40,286 nucleotides of DNA from JAJFUG01 sp964473155 (lineage in GTDB: Bacteria; Gemmatimonadota; Glassbacteria; GWA2-58-10): positions 1-40,286 of the forward strand of contig CAYYNT010000040.1 of the NCBI GenBank assembly GCA_964473155.1. Reading direction: 5' to 3'. A model generated the notes under the pieces. It saw nothing but the letters and a program-made list of their open reading frames with translations, was not told the origin of the DNA and did no database searches. The position numbers were made by a program, and so were the translations under genes. Positions 32,224 through 40,283 of this stretch are shown here, piece after piece. How positions within the stretch are numbered: the stretch's first letter is position 1; every line of letters begins with the position of its first letter.

Positions 32224-32878
32224 GGTTCCTCCATCAGTAGAGATATTAATGGCGGCGAAAAATGTGGAAGGTTTTATCGAGATAATATTGCTTCAGGCCG
32301 GAGAAGAATGAAAGTAAAATCTCAACCGAAAATGAAAGCGACGGAGGCCCTTAAAGCGGGGCGCTCCCAGCTGTGTCCTGTTTGGATATTGCTGAGAGGA
32401 TCGAAAAAGCTTTACTGTCACGGTGCGCCGTGACCCGCCGAAAAGTCTCAGGGAAAACAGACTTTTTCCGGCTCCCCGGCCCTTTGTTTGCGGGTCTCGT
32501 TTTCCAAGCGGCCCGCCCAGGGCCGTCCGGGGCCGTATGTCCGAGCCGAGTAGAAGAAGCGGAGTAATGGCCGCGGGCACACTCAAGCATATAAAAGCTT
32601 CCGCGGCCGGGCGGGCAATCAGCGCCAGCGTCGCCCGGTGACAAAGGCAGCGTGAGGATACTCCATGCACACCGCTGGCTGAAAAAGAGTTATGGCCTGT
32701 GCGAGTTTACGGCCCCAAAGCGTCTTTTGGTCCTTTTCCACAAGCCGGAAAAGGACATGAAAAAATAACCCTTCTATCCCATGATGCAAGCTCCTGATCG
32801 GACGTTACTGGGACCGAGGGGGATTTAATCCAAAAAATCAACACACCTTTATTACATCATTATCAGCCAGCGGTCAGG
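32224..32878. other. Long intergenic region with hairpins, no gene accepted
   Basis: 655 bp. Open frames exist on both strands but lack ribosome sites and look compositionally random (Arg/Ser/Pro-rich). Three hairpins are visible: GTCACGG/CCGTGAC at 32417-32434, CCGGGCG/CGCCCGG at 32607-32638, and a 10-bp GTCCTTTTCC stem at 32730-32756. Promoter of the GHL10 gene must lie at the left edge. Confidence 0.5.
32730..32756. repeat. 10-bp perfect hairpin
   Basis: GTCCTTTTCC and GGAAAAGGAC around a 7-nt loop, with no T-run after the stem on either strand. It resembles hairpins found at the end of dispersed non-coding repeats, but only one copy is in the window. Confidence 0.5.
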
Positions 32879-34102
32879 TCATGCGTTTTTTTCCGGCCCG
32901 TTCACCTCTCCATTGAACAACCGCAGCGCGCTGAGAGCCAGCACCGCCGAGCCACGCCACAGCACGCTCTCGTCTATGTCGAACACCGGGCTGTGGTGGT
33001 GGCTGTAGAACCCTTTTTTCGGGTTGTGGGCGCTCAGTCCGAAATAACAGCCCGGCGTGCGCTCCAGGAAAAAGGCCACATCCTCGCCGCCCAGGCTGGG
33101 GCGGCTTATCGTGCGGACATCCTCCGGCCCCAGAAGGTCCAGGGCCGCCTGACGGACCACATCCGCCACCTTCGGATCATTCCGCACCACCGGGCTGATC
33201 CGGTAATAGTTGAACTCGTAGCCGCAACGGTGCACGCTTGCGCTGAACTCCAGCACCTCGCGGATACGGGCCTCCAGAAGGTCCCGCACCTCGGGGCGCA
33301 GGGTTCGCACTGTACCCCGGATTGTCACCTCAGTCGGGATGATATTGCGGGCGTGGCCGCCGTGTATCTCGCCCACCGTAATCACCGCCGTGTCGGTGGG
33401 GTCCACGTTGCGGCTGACCAGGGTATGGAGCTGGGTGATAGCGGCGCTGACAGCCAACACCGGATCGGCGGTGGTGTGGGGGTAAGCTCCGTGGCCACCC
33501 GCGGCTTTCATCGTGAAATTGAACGCATCCGTAGCCGCCATCATAGGGATATACGCTACTCCCACCTGACCAGCTTTCAGTTCCTCCCAGATATTGCCGA
33601 TATGCTGCCCGAGAATGAAATCAGGTCGCGGGTCCTCCAGCGCCCCGCACTCGACCATGCGCTGCGCCCCGCCCATGGTTTCCTCGGCCGGCTGGAACAG
33701 AAGCTTGAGCGCGCCGCCCCACCCGGCGCGGTGCTCATGAAGGAACAGCGCCGCGCCCAGAGCCATGGCGGCATGCGCATCGTGCCCGCAGGCGTGCATC
33801 TTTCCGGGGTGAGTTGAGCCGTACTCGCGACCCTCCACCTCCTGTATCTCCAGGGCATCGATATCCGCCCGGATCGCCACTGTCGGTCCAGTCTCCCTCT
33901 CACCCCGCACCAGGGCCACCACCCCCGGACCGTCATAACTTTCCTGAAGGCTGATTCCGGCCTCGGACAGGAACGAGCGCAACGCGGTTTCGGTGAGCGG
34001 CAGGTCGAAACTTATCTCGGGGATACGGTGCAGACTGCGCCTCCAGCCTGCCAGACGCGCCTGCATCGCCTCCATCTCTTGTCTTACCTTTGCAGCCTCC
34101 AT
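32879..34102 (-). CDS. M20-family amidohydrolase (hippurate/N-acyl-amino-acid hydrolase type)
   Basis: 407 residues, cytoplasmic. Metal-binding HACGHDAH at 103-110, catalytic PAEE at 138-141 (LFQPAEETMGGA), GGHGAYPH in the lid domain and a late HHHSPVFDIDE block. Members remove acyl groups from amino acids (hippuricase, N-acetyl-diaminopimelate deacetylase, indole-acetyl-amino-acid hydrolases) using two metal ions. The substrate is not predictable from sequence. AAGGAG precedes the ATG. Monocistronic, divergent from the ferredoxin gene. Confidence 0.92.
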   Translation of the reverse strand: MEAAKVRQEMEAMQARLAGWRRSLHRIPEISFDLPLTETALRSFLSEAGISLQESYDGPGVVALVRGERETGPTVAIRADIDALEIQEVEGREYGSTHPGKMHACGHDAHAAMALGAALFLHEHRAGWGGALKLLFQPAEETMGGAQRMVECGALEDPRPDFILGQHIGNIWEELKAGQVGVAYIPMMAATDAFNFTMKAAGGHGAYPHTTADPVLAVSAAITQLHTLVSRNVDPTDTAVITVGEIHGGHARNIIPTEVTIRGTVRTLRPEVRDLLEARIREVLEFSASVHRCGYEFNYYRISPVVRNDPKVADVVRQAALDLLGPEDVRTISRPSLGGEDVAFFLERTPGCYFGLSAHNPKKGFYSHHHSPVFDIDESVLWRGSAVLALSALRLFNGEVNGPEKNA

Positions 34103-34413
34103 AACTCCTTCCTCTTTTCGCGGATTCCGCGGACGCTCCGGGAACCCTTGTCAAATCATCCGCGACCGGAATGTCCGGGCGGCATACATATATTATATCG
34201 TTCCGGCGCGTTCCCGGCAAAGCTTTTCGCCCGAAATTCCCGTCCGGCAGGCGCTTCGGCGCACTGTATCACCGGATGACAGAATGCGTTAACAGGGTGG
34301 CGGAAAAAATACTCGCCAGATCGAGCAATTTTTATTACTTTTCAGGGTACTGTTTTCGGGCCTCACTTGCGGTCCGGCAGCCTTTTAGACAGACTCAAAC
34401 ATCTGGAGGAACA
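34103..34413. other. Divergent intergenic region, no gene
   Basis: About 310 bp between the M20 gene and the ferredoxin gene. An open frame running into the ferredoxin is not credible as an N-terminal extension. Promoters for both genes are expected; none is clear enough to call. Confidence 0.5.
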
Positions 34414-34599
34414 ATGAAAGCAAAGATCGATGCCAGTCTCTGCACAGGTTGCGGCCTCTGCGCCGACATCGCCCCCGAAGTGTTCGAACTGACCGGCGAA
34501 GTCGCTGAGGTCATCGCCGATCCGGTTCCCGCCGCGGCCGAGGCCAAAGCCAAGGAAGCCGCCGAGAGCTGCCCGGTCGAGGCGATTATCCTGTCGTAA
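34414..34599 (+). CDS. Small single-cluster [4Fe-4S] ferredoxin
   Basis: 61 residues, the size of monocluster ferredoxins from Thermotoga or Desulfovibrio. Cysteines C10, C13, C16 (CTGCGLCADIAPEVF) and C52 (SCPVEAIIL) bind one [4Fe-4S] cluster; the second-cluster cysteines are absent. It is a cytoplasmic low-potential electron carrier. GGAGG stands four bases before the chosen ATG. An 81-codon upstream reading is rejected. Own terminator follows. Confidence 0.95.
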   Translation: MKAKIDASLCTGCGLCADIAPEVFELTGEVAEVIADPVPAAAEAKAKEAAESCPVEAIILS

Positions 34600-34620
34600 C
34601 CTCAGTATCCACGTGACTCC

Positions 34621-34655
34621 AAAGCCCGGTTGAAAACAGCCGGGCTTTTGTTTTT
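34621..34655 (+). terminator. Terminator of the ferredoxin gene
   Basis: AAAGCCCGG (34621-34629) pairs with CCGGGCTTT (34640-34648), followed by TGTTTTT. Confidence 0.9.
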
Positions 34656-34784
34656 AGGGTCGCCTTCAGCACTCATCTTGACCCGCCCGGCCCGGATTCC
34701 TTATTATGATCCTGGCTTAAAAGCGTGTTGAAATTTTCAATATTTCAGACGCAAATTGATCCGGTTTCCGGATTCAGAACCGGC

Positions 34785-34809
34785 GGGCGAACACAAGGTT
34801 CGCCCCTAC
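34785..34809 (+). repeat. REP-like hairpin, copy B1
   Basis: Identical to the copy at 170-194 over all 25 bases, including the CCTAC tail. Confidence 0.88.
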
Positions 34810-34892
34810 AGCATTCTCTTGTTTATAAGCGTACAAAAACCAGGCGCAAGTCCCTCAAGGCGGGTGTTCTACGCTGCGAGTCGAAATCTGGT

Positions 34893-34917
34893 GTAGGGGC
34901 GAACCTTGTGTTCGCCC
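34893..34917 (-). repeat. REP-like hairpin, copy B2 (inverted)
   Basis: Exact reverse complement of copy B1. Together they span 133 bp and form the core of the element at 34718-34951. Confidence 0.88.
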
Positions 34918-34998
34918 ACCCCAATTTTGGCAATATTTCAACACTCTTTTAGGGTTAAATGATTCGAAATCTGTCTCGACAGACAGAAGGGGCTTCGG

Positions 34999-35511
34999 AT
35001 GGACAAGGGCGTGGTCATTCTGATCACCGGCGACGGCAAGGGTAAGACCACCTCGGCCCTGGGACAGGCTTTCCGCGCCCTGGGGCACGGTTGGAAAGTC
35101 TGCTTCCTGCAGTTCATCAAAGGGGACTGGCCCACCGGAGAACGTCAGCTCGCCGGGCGTTTCGGCGAGCAGTTGCTTTTCCGGGCGATGGGAGAGGGAT
35201 TCACCTGGGAGGGCGAGCTGTCCGCGCATGTCAAGGCCGCGCGCGAGGCCTGGCAGTTTGCGGTCGAGCAGGCCATGAGCGGGGGTTGGGACCTTCTGGT
35301 GCTGGATGAGCTGACTTATCTGATACGCTACGGGATAATCAGCGAGAAAGACGTGCTGGACCTCATCTCGCGCCGCCCCGAGCGCCTGAACATGGTGATC
35401 ACCGGCCGCGGCGCTGGCGAGGGCCTTGCCGCGGCCTGCGATATTGTCAGCGAGGTGCTGCCGGTCAAATTCCCGCAGGACACCCCCGCCCGCCGGGGCA
35501 TCGAGTTCTGA
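34999..35511 (+). CDS. cobO: Cob(I)yrinic acid a,c-diamide adenosyltransferase
   Basis: 170 residues, slightly shorter than most because the usual N-terminal extension is missing. P-loop GDGKGKTTSA at 11-20, then LGHGWKVCFLQFIKG, LVLDELTYLIRYG and ITGRGA, all typical of the CobA/CobO/BtuR family. It attaches the 5'-deoxyadenosyl group of ATP to a reduced corrinoid, giving adenosylcobalamin or its precursor, which links to the corrinoid-type methyltransferase and G3E GTPase at 18.9-21.4 kb. No other cobalamin genes are adjacent, so it may serve salvage. AAGGGG precedes the ATG. Confidence 0.93.
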   Translation: MDKGVVILITGDGKGKTTSALGQAFRALGHGWKVCFLQFIKGDWPTGERQLAGRFGEQLLFRAMGEGFTWEGELSAHVKAAREAWQFAVEQAMSGGWDLLVLDELTYLIRYGIISEKDVLDLISRRPERLNMVITGRGAGEGLAAACDIVSEVLPVKFPQDTPARRGIEF

Positions 35512-35660
35512 GGCTTTGGTTTACGTTTATGTAGATTCCCGTCCAACCTATCAAGTAGTGGGGGTATAACAGGCTTCTCCAAAATGTCTTTTGATTGACC
35601 ATAGAGTCAGGTTTGAAGACCACTTTTTATACATCTTAATTTAGAATGAGCAGTTACGCA

Positions 35661-35685
35661 GGGGCACGGCGCGCCGCGCCCCTAC
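35661..35685 (+). repeat. REP-like palindrome
   Basis: GGGGCACGGCG with CGCCGCGCCCC (one mismatch in the stem) and the CTAC tail. Near copy of the palindrome at 21576-21601. Confidence 0.8.
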
Positions 35686-35756
35686 AGGTCAAGACTATTA
35701 GAACATACATCTTGGACTGTTTGCGTTGCCCCCTCTGCTCGTAAACTGAGCGCGGC

Positions 35757-37178
35757 TCACAGCAGCGTCGGTATCTTCACCAGGGCGAAATAGCCGAACA
35801 CTGCCGCCGATACAAGCAGCCCGATCAGGAACACCCAGCTTGGACGAAGGATACGCCGGGCCTCGGGGCTGAGCATCCGCGGGGCGATCCAGTAGAGCGC
35901 CAGAGCCACGATCAGGGCCTGCAGCGGGCAGAGCAGAAGGCCGTCCAGCACCGCTCCAAGACGGACCAGAAGCAGAGGCTCCACGCCGAACGCATTGATC
36001 AGCACCATGTTGGTCAGGAACAGCACGGTCACGAACGAACGGAACACCACGCGCTGCGAGACTTTCCTGAGCAACGGCGGGAACAGGATGCGCACGCAGT
36101 CGCTCAGCAGCCGCGGCCAGCCCGCGTACTGGCAGACATTCGTGCTCACCATTGCCGCGGTCCCGGCCAGAAGGAACATCACCGCTCCAGTCCGTCCCCA
36201 GAACGAGCCGAAAAGCTCACTCAGTTGCACCGCCACCTGCGCCCCGTTCGGCGCGATATGCAACTTGCCCAGCACTCCCGCCCCGGCGAGCATGAAACAC
36301 GAGGTCACGACAGTGCCCACGCACAACGCCGTGGTGGCATCCGCATACACCACCCGGCACCAGCCCTTGACCCGCGTGGCGGTTTCGGCGTCCATAACGG
36401 CCAGTTTTTTCTCGTTCGCCGGCTTGCCAAACCCGCCCTGTCCGGCCATGCCGTAACCGCTCTCCAGCACCCAGTAGGAATACCAGACCTGGCTGGCAAA
36501 CCCTCCGGCGGCCCAGCCCAGCACGGGCAGCATCTCGGCCCAGACATTCGAGCTTGCCACTGCCCCGCCGTCAAGCGCCCAGTCCGGAATCGCTGGCAGG
36601 CTGAACCCGAACAGCCCCTTAAGCACCTCGCCCAAACCCGGAGTCACGTTCCAGGCCACGTACAGCACACCCGAGACCATGATCAGCACCAGGAACGAGG
36701 TGACCCACTTGACCGGATCGAACTGACCGGACCAGACCACTCCCACGCAGAACAGAGCCACGATCCAGGCGACTATCGTATTGTTCACCGGGACAAGCGC
36801 ATCCACGAACACCGCCGAGGCTACGCTCAGACCGCTCATCGACACAGCCCCGGCCGCGAACTGCCCGATCAGCACGATCCAGACCGCCCATTTGCGGGGA
36901 CCGGGCACGCGGCTGAACATGTCCATCATGCCCTCGCCGGTGACAACGGTGTAGCGCGCTCCGGCCAGCCCGATCACGTACTTGAGGAAAATCGCCATCA
37001 TCGGGGCCCAGAGGATCAATGTCCCCATGATCGCGCCCAGGCGCGTGCAGAGAATCACCTCGCCCGAGCCGATATACTCTCCGGCCCAGACCAGCCCCGG
37101 TCCCACCATCGCCAGGATCGCCCAGCCTTTCGGCGGAAGTTTCACGCCTCCGTTGTCCATTTTTGCCGTCTCTGCCAT
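35757..37178 (-). CDS. Nramp-like membrane transporter
   Basis: 473 residues with about eleven transmembrane helices. The first helix reads VGPGLVWAGEYIGSGEVI, which matches Nramp-related proteins rather than the canonical DPGN metal-binding motif of manganese/iron Nramps. The canonical MPH of helix 6 is also not seen (the region reads VLGWAAGGFASQVWYSYW). It is therefore a member of the wider Nramp/LeuT-fold superfamily whose substrate may not be Mn2+ or Fe2+. GGAAGG stands before the ATG. It is 78 bp downstream of pdxB in the same direction. Confidence 0.8.
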   Translation of the reverse strand: MAETAKMDNGGVKLPPKGWAILAMVGPGLVWAGEYIGSGEVILCTRLGAIMGTLILWAPMMAIFLKYVIGLAGARYTVVTGEGMMDMFSRVPGPRKWAVWIVLIGQFAAGAVSMSGLSVASAVFVDALVPVNNTIVAWIVALFCVGVVWSGQFDPVKWVTSFLVLIMVSGVLYVAWNVTPGLGEVLKGLFGFSLPAIPDWALDGGAVASSNVWAEMLPVLGWAAGGFASQVWYSYWVLESGYGMAGQGGFGKPANEKKLAVMDAETATRVKGWCRVVYADATTALCVGTVVTSCFMLAGAGVLGKLHIAPNGAQVAVQLSELFGSFWGRTGAVMFLLAGTAAMVSTNVCQYAGWPRLLSDCVRILFPPLLRKVSQRVVFRSFVTVLFLTNMVLINAFGVEPLLLVRLGAVLDGLLLCPLQALIVALALYWIAPRMLSPEARRILRPSWVFLIGLLVSAAVFGYFALVKIPTLL

Positions 37179-37256
37179 GTCGCGCCTTCCGGAGTGCTCA
37201 GTTGAGGGGAATGCCCCGCTTCTCGTCCGGACTTGAACCGCCCGCGGGGAGATATG

Positions 37257-38411
37257 TCAGTCCGAAACCTCGACCCTGAAACCAAGTTTTTTCAATGTCA
37301 CAGCCGCATCGCGCAGGCCAGGGGCCAGTTCCACGGTGAACGCCTCGAACTCGCGCCGCACCCAGTATTCTTTGCGCATGCGGTCAAAATGCGCCCCCCG
37401 CTCCGCGCTGTCCATCCTGAAAAGCTCCCGCATCCGGGCGTCATCCTCCAGGATCGGGTAGGCGGCTAACACCGCCACCCCCACCGCCTGCTCCGGGTCC
37501 TCGACCTCGCCCTCCACCCGGATACGCGCCACGTGCGGCGGCGGAAGGAGCGGTGCGGCGTCCCAGGACGGTGTCTTGCCGAAATGCCCGCAGGCGGCCC
37601 GGTAGATCATGCTCGTGCCCCGCGCTTTCCCGTCGAACGAGTACCCGGCTATGTGCGGCGAGCCGATTGTCACTCGCTCCAGCAACGACAGCCGCACCTG
37701 CGGCTCCCCCTCCCAGACATCTAACACGGCCGCGGCCACCCTGCCGCTGTCCAGGGCCTCCTCCAGGGCCTCGTTGTCCGCTACGGCCCCGCGCGAGGTG
37801 TTGAGGATTATGACCTCCGGCTTGAGGCGCTCCAGAAGGGCACGGTCCAGAAGGTGATAAGTCGGGTGGGGGCCGGTTTTCTCCAGCGGTGTGTGGAATG
37901 TCACTATGTCGCAGTTGTATATTTCCTCCAGCGGACGGTAACGCGGGTCGCCGGTCTTTTCGGCCAGCGGCGGGTCGTTCAGCACCACCGTCAGGCCCAG
38001 CGCCTCCGCACGCGCGGCTACCCGGCTTCCCACGTTGCCCGCTCCCACCACGCCAAGCTTTTTACCGCGCAGACGGAACCCGCGTTCACCCGCCAGCACG
38101 AACAGCGAGGCGGTGACATACTCGGCAACGGAGACCGCGTTGCAGCCCGGCGCGCTGGCGAACCCGATCCCGGCCCCGGCCAGCCAGCCGGTGTCCACGT
38201 GGTCGACGCCTATTGTCGCCGTGCCCACGAACCTCACCGCGCTGCCCTCCAGCAGCTCGCGGTTCACCTTTGTCACCGAGCGCACGGCCAGGCAATCGGC
38301 CTCGCGCACCGTTTCCGCGCTCATTTTGCGCCCCGGCGACAGGTTGACCTCGCCCAGGGTGGAAAAGGCCTCCCTGGCGAACGGCATGTTCTCATCTGCG
38401 GCTATCCGCAT
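37257..38411 (-). CDS. pdxB: Erythronate-4-phosphate dehydrogenase
   Basis: 384 residues from the second of two adjacent ATG codons; this spacing from AAAGGGA is better, and MRIAADENMPFA then matches the family start. D-2-hydroxyacid dehydrogenase fold: GTATIGVDHVD, Rossmann GVVGAGNVGSRVA, LNTSRGAVADNEAL and GSPHIAGYSFDGK with the catalytic histidine. The C-terminal about 100 residues are the PdxB-specific dimerisation part (DUF3410). It oxidises 4-phospho-D-erythronate in the DXP-independent steps of pyridoxal phosphate synthesis. Divergent from gnd. Confidence 0.93.
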   Translation of the reverse strand: MRIAADENMPFAREAFSTLGEVNLSPGRKMSAETVREADCLAVRSVTKVNRELLEGSAVRFVGTATIGVDHVDTGWLAGAGIGFASAPGCNAVSVAEYVTASLFVLAGERGFRLRGKKLGVVGAGNVGSRVAARAEALGLTVVLNDPPLAEKTGDPRYRPLEEIYNCDIVTFHTPLEKTGPHPTYHLLDRALLERLKPEVIILNTSRGAVADNEALEEALDSGRVAAAVLDVWEGEPQVRLSLLERVTIGSPHIAGYSFDGKARGTSMIYRAACGHFGKTPSWDAAPLLPPPHVARIRVEGEVEDPEQAVGVAVLAAYPILEDDARMRELFRMDSAERGAHFDRMRKEYWVRREFEAFTVELAPGLRDAAVTLKKLGFRVEVSD

Positions 38412-38575
38412 CATTGTCCCTTTCGATTGTTTGCTTTAGCTTTCGGTTGCTTTTTGCTTGAAATCCGCCCGCCCCGTCCGTATATTGAAAATGAAGCCTT
38501 CTCTGACTATCTCTGCATGACAGGATAGATAAAACTAATCACCTCTTTTCAACAAGTAAATAAGGGAGTTGCATC

Positions 38576-39988
38576 ATGGAAAAAGCTCAGATCGGGTTGA
38601 TCGGGCTGGCGGTGATGGGCGAGAACCTTGTGCTGAATATCGAGCGCAACGGCTACCGCGTGGCGGTGTTCAACCGCACGGCGGCCCGCACCGAGGCTTT
38701 CGCCGCCGGCGGGGCCAAGGGCAAGAACATCATCCCCACCTATTCGATGAAAGATTTCGTGGCCGCCCTGGAGCGTCCGCGCCGCGTGATTATCATGGTC
38801 AAGGCCGGGCAGCCGGTGGATGCGATGATCGATAACCTGAAGCAGTACCTGGACAAGGGCGACATCATCATCGACGGCGGCAACAGCCATTTCCCGGACA
38901 CCGAGCGCCGCAGCACGCAGCTTGCGGCCGAGGGTTACCTGTTCATCGGCACCGGAGTCTCGGGCGGAGAGCTGGGAGCGCTCTGGGGTCCCTCGATCAT
39001 GCCCGGCGGCCCGAAAGAGGCCTATGACCTGATCGCCCCGGTGCTGGAGAAAATCAGCGCCAAGGTTAACGGCGAGCCGTGTGTCAGCTACATCGGCCCC
39101 CGCGGAGCGGGCCACTATGTCAAGATGGTGCACAACGGCATCGAGTACGGCGACATGCAGCTTATCAGCGAGAGCTACGATATCCTGCGCCGGGTGCTCA
39201 AGCTGGACGCCGCGAAGCTGCACGAAATCTTCGCCGAGTGGAACCGCGGCGAGCTTTCCAGCTACCTGGTCGAGATCACCGCCGACATCTTCGCCAAGAC
39301 CGACCCGGACACCGGCAAGGCCCTGGTGGATGTGATCCTGGACAAGGCCGGGCAGAAAGGCACCGGCAAGTGGACCAGCCAGAGCGCCCTGGACCTGGGC
39401 GCGCCTACGCCGACAATCAACTCTGCGGTGGAGGGACGGATCCTGAGCGCGTACAAGGATGAGCGCGTGGCGGCCTCGAAGATCCTGAGCGGCCCGAAGA
39501 TCAATTACACCGGCGACCCGGCCAAGTTGATCGACGCCGTGCGCAAGGCTCTCTACGCCAGCAAGATATGCTCCTACGCCCAGGGAATGGCCCTGCTACG
39601 CGCGGCCAGCAACGAGTACAACTACAACCTGGATTTCAAGGAATGCGCGCGTATCTGGCGCGGCGGCTGCATCATCCGCGCCCGTTTCCTGGACCTGATC
39701 ACCGACGCCTTCAAGAAGAACCCCGGCCTGCCCAACCTTCTGTTAGATGATTTCTTCCGCAAGGAGGTCGAGTCGCGCCAGGAGGCCTGGCGTTTCGTAG
39801 TCAAGACCGCGGTGGAGAACGGCATCCCGGCCCTGGCGATAAGCGGCTCGCTGGCCTATTACGACGCGTACCGCAGCGAGAGCCTGCCGGCCAACCTGAT
39901 CCAGGCCCAGCGCGATTATTTCGGCGCGCACACCTACGAGCGTACCGACAAGCCGGGCTGGTTCCACACCGAATGGCCGGAGAAGTAA
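38576..39988 (+). CDS. gnd: 6-phosphogluconate dehydrogenase, decarboxylating
   Basis: 470 residues, usual length of the long NADP-type enzyme. NADP-binding GLAVMGENL at 9-17, catalytic GAGHYVKMVHNGIEYGDMQ, and the C-terminal AQRDYFGAHTYERTDKPG block that completes the active site of the dimer partner. It turns 6-phosphogluconate into ribulose-5-phosphate in the oxidative pentose phosphate pathway. AAGGGAG stands seven bases before the ATG. Own terminator follows. Confidence 0.97.
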   Translation: MEKAQIGLIGLAVMGENLVLNIERNGYRVAVFNRTAARTEAFAAGGAKGKNIIPTYSMKDFVAALERPRRVIIMVKAGQPVDAMIDNLKQYLDKGDIIIDGGNSHFPDTERRSTQLAAEGYLFIGTGVSGGELGALWGPSIMPGGPKEAYDLIAPVLEKISAKVNGEPCVSYIGPRGAGHYVKMVHNGIEYGDMQLISESYDILRRVLKLDAAKLHEIFAEWNRGELSSYLVEITADIFAKTDPDTGKALVDVILDKAGQKGTGKWTSQSALDLGAPTPTINSAVEGRILSAYKDERVAASKILSGPKINYTGDPAKLIDAVRKALYASKICSYAQGMALLRAASNEYNYNLDFKECARIWRGGCIIRARFLDLITDAFKKNPGLPNLLLDDFFRKEVESRQEAWRFVVKTAVENGIPALAISGSLAYYDAYRSESLPANLIQAQRDYFGAHTYERTDKPGWFHTEWPEK

Positions 39989-40014
39989 GGGCTGTTTAAG
40001 GATTCCAGAAAGAC

Positions 40015-40049
40015 AAAGGGGTCGCTCCTGTTAAGGGGTGGCCCCTTTT
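40015..40049 (+). terminator. Terminator of gnd
   Basis: AAAGGGGTC (40015-40023) pairs with GGCCCCTTT (40040-40048, one G-T pair), followed by one more T. The T-run is built into the stem. Confidence 0.7.
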
Positions 40050-40152
40050 GGATTTGCAGGGCAAAATCTCTACGATTGAATGGAACGGCAATCATTAATT
40101 CCGGCATAGATGTTTGAAATTCCAACAGGCAAAACGGTCTGGAGATTGAGGT

Positions 40153-40181
40153 TTGACAAATCATGCAACGGGTGTTAAATT
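40153..40181 (+). promoter_or_regulatory. Sigma-70-type promoter of tRNA-Val
   Basis: TTGACA at 40153-40158 and TTAAAT at 40175-40180 (16-bp spacing; TAAATT one base on gives 17). The tRNA begins 26 bp after the -10. Confidence 0.65.
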
Positions 40182-40206
40182 ACCTTGCACAAACATGACT
40201 TCGGAT

Positions 40207-40283
40207 GGGCGATTAGCTCAGATGGTTAGAGTGCTTGCTTGACATGCAAGAGGTCACTGGTTCGATTCCAGTATCGCCCACCA
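40207..40283 (+). tRNA. tRNA-Val (anticodon GAC)
   Basis: 77 nt. Acceptor stem GGGCGAT/ATCGCCC, D arm GCTC...GAGT, anticodon stem CTTGC/GCAAG with loop TTGACAT (anticodon GAC), T arm ACTGG-TTCGATT-CCAGT, discriminator A and encoded CCA. Its last 49 bases plus ATAT recur inverted at 8-59. Confidence 0.97.

Larger units (their letters stand above)
34718..34951. mobile_element. MITE-like element with terminal inverted repeats and an inverted REP pair
   Basis: The 17-bp ends TAAAAGCGTGTTGAAAT (34718-34734) and, inverted, TAAAAGAGTGTTGAAAT (34951 down to 34935) differ at one base. Between them lie two inverted copies of the GGGCGAAC hairpin (34785-34809 and 34893-34917). Total 234 bp, no credible coding capacity (a 75-codon frame simply reads the repeats). 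The termini pair with TA at the outer bases; a longer target duplication is not visible. Non-autonomous, so it would need a transposase in trans. Confidence 0.65.

Noticed and set aside
32293..32670. 125-codon open frame on the minus strand
   Set aside because: No ribosome site, Arg/Ser/Pro-rich random composition, overlaps another equally poor frame.
34725..34952. 75-codon open frame
   Set aside because: It reads through the MITE-like element and both hairpins; no ribosome site.
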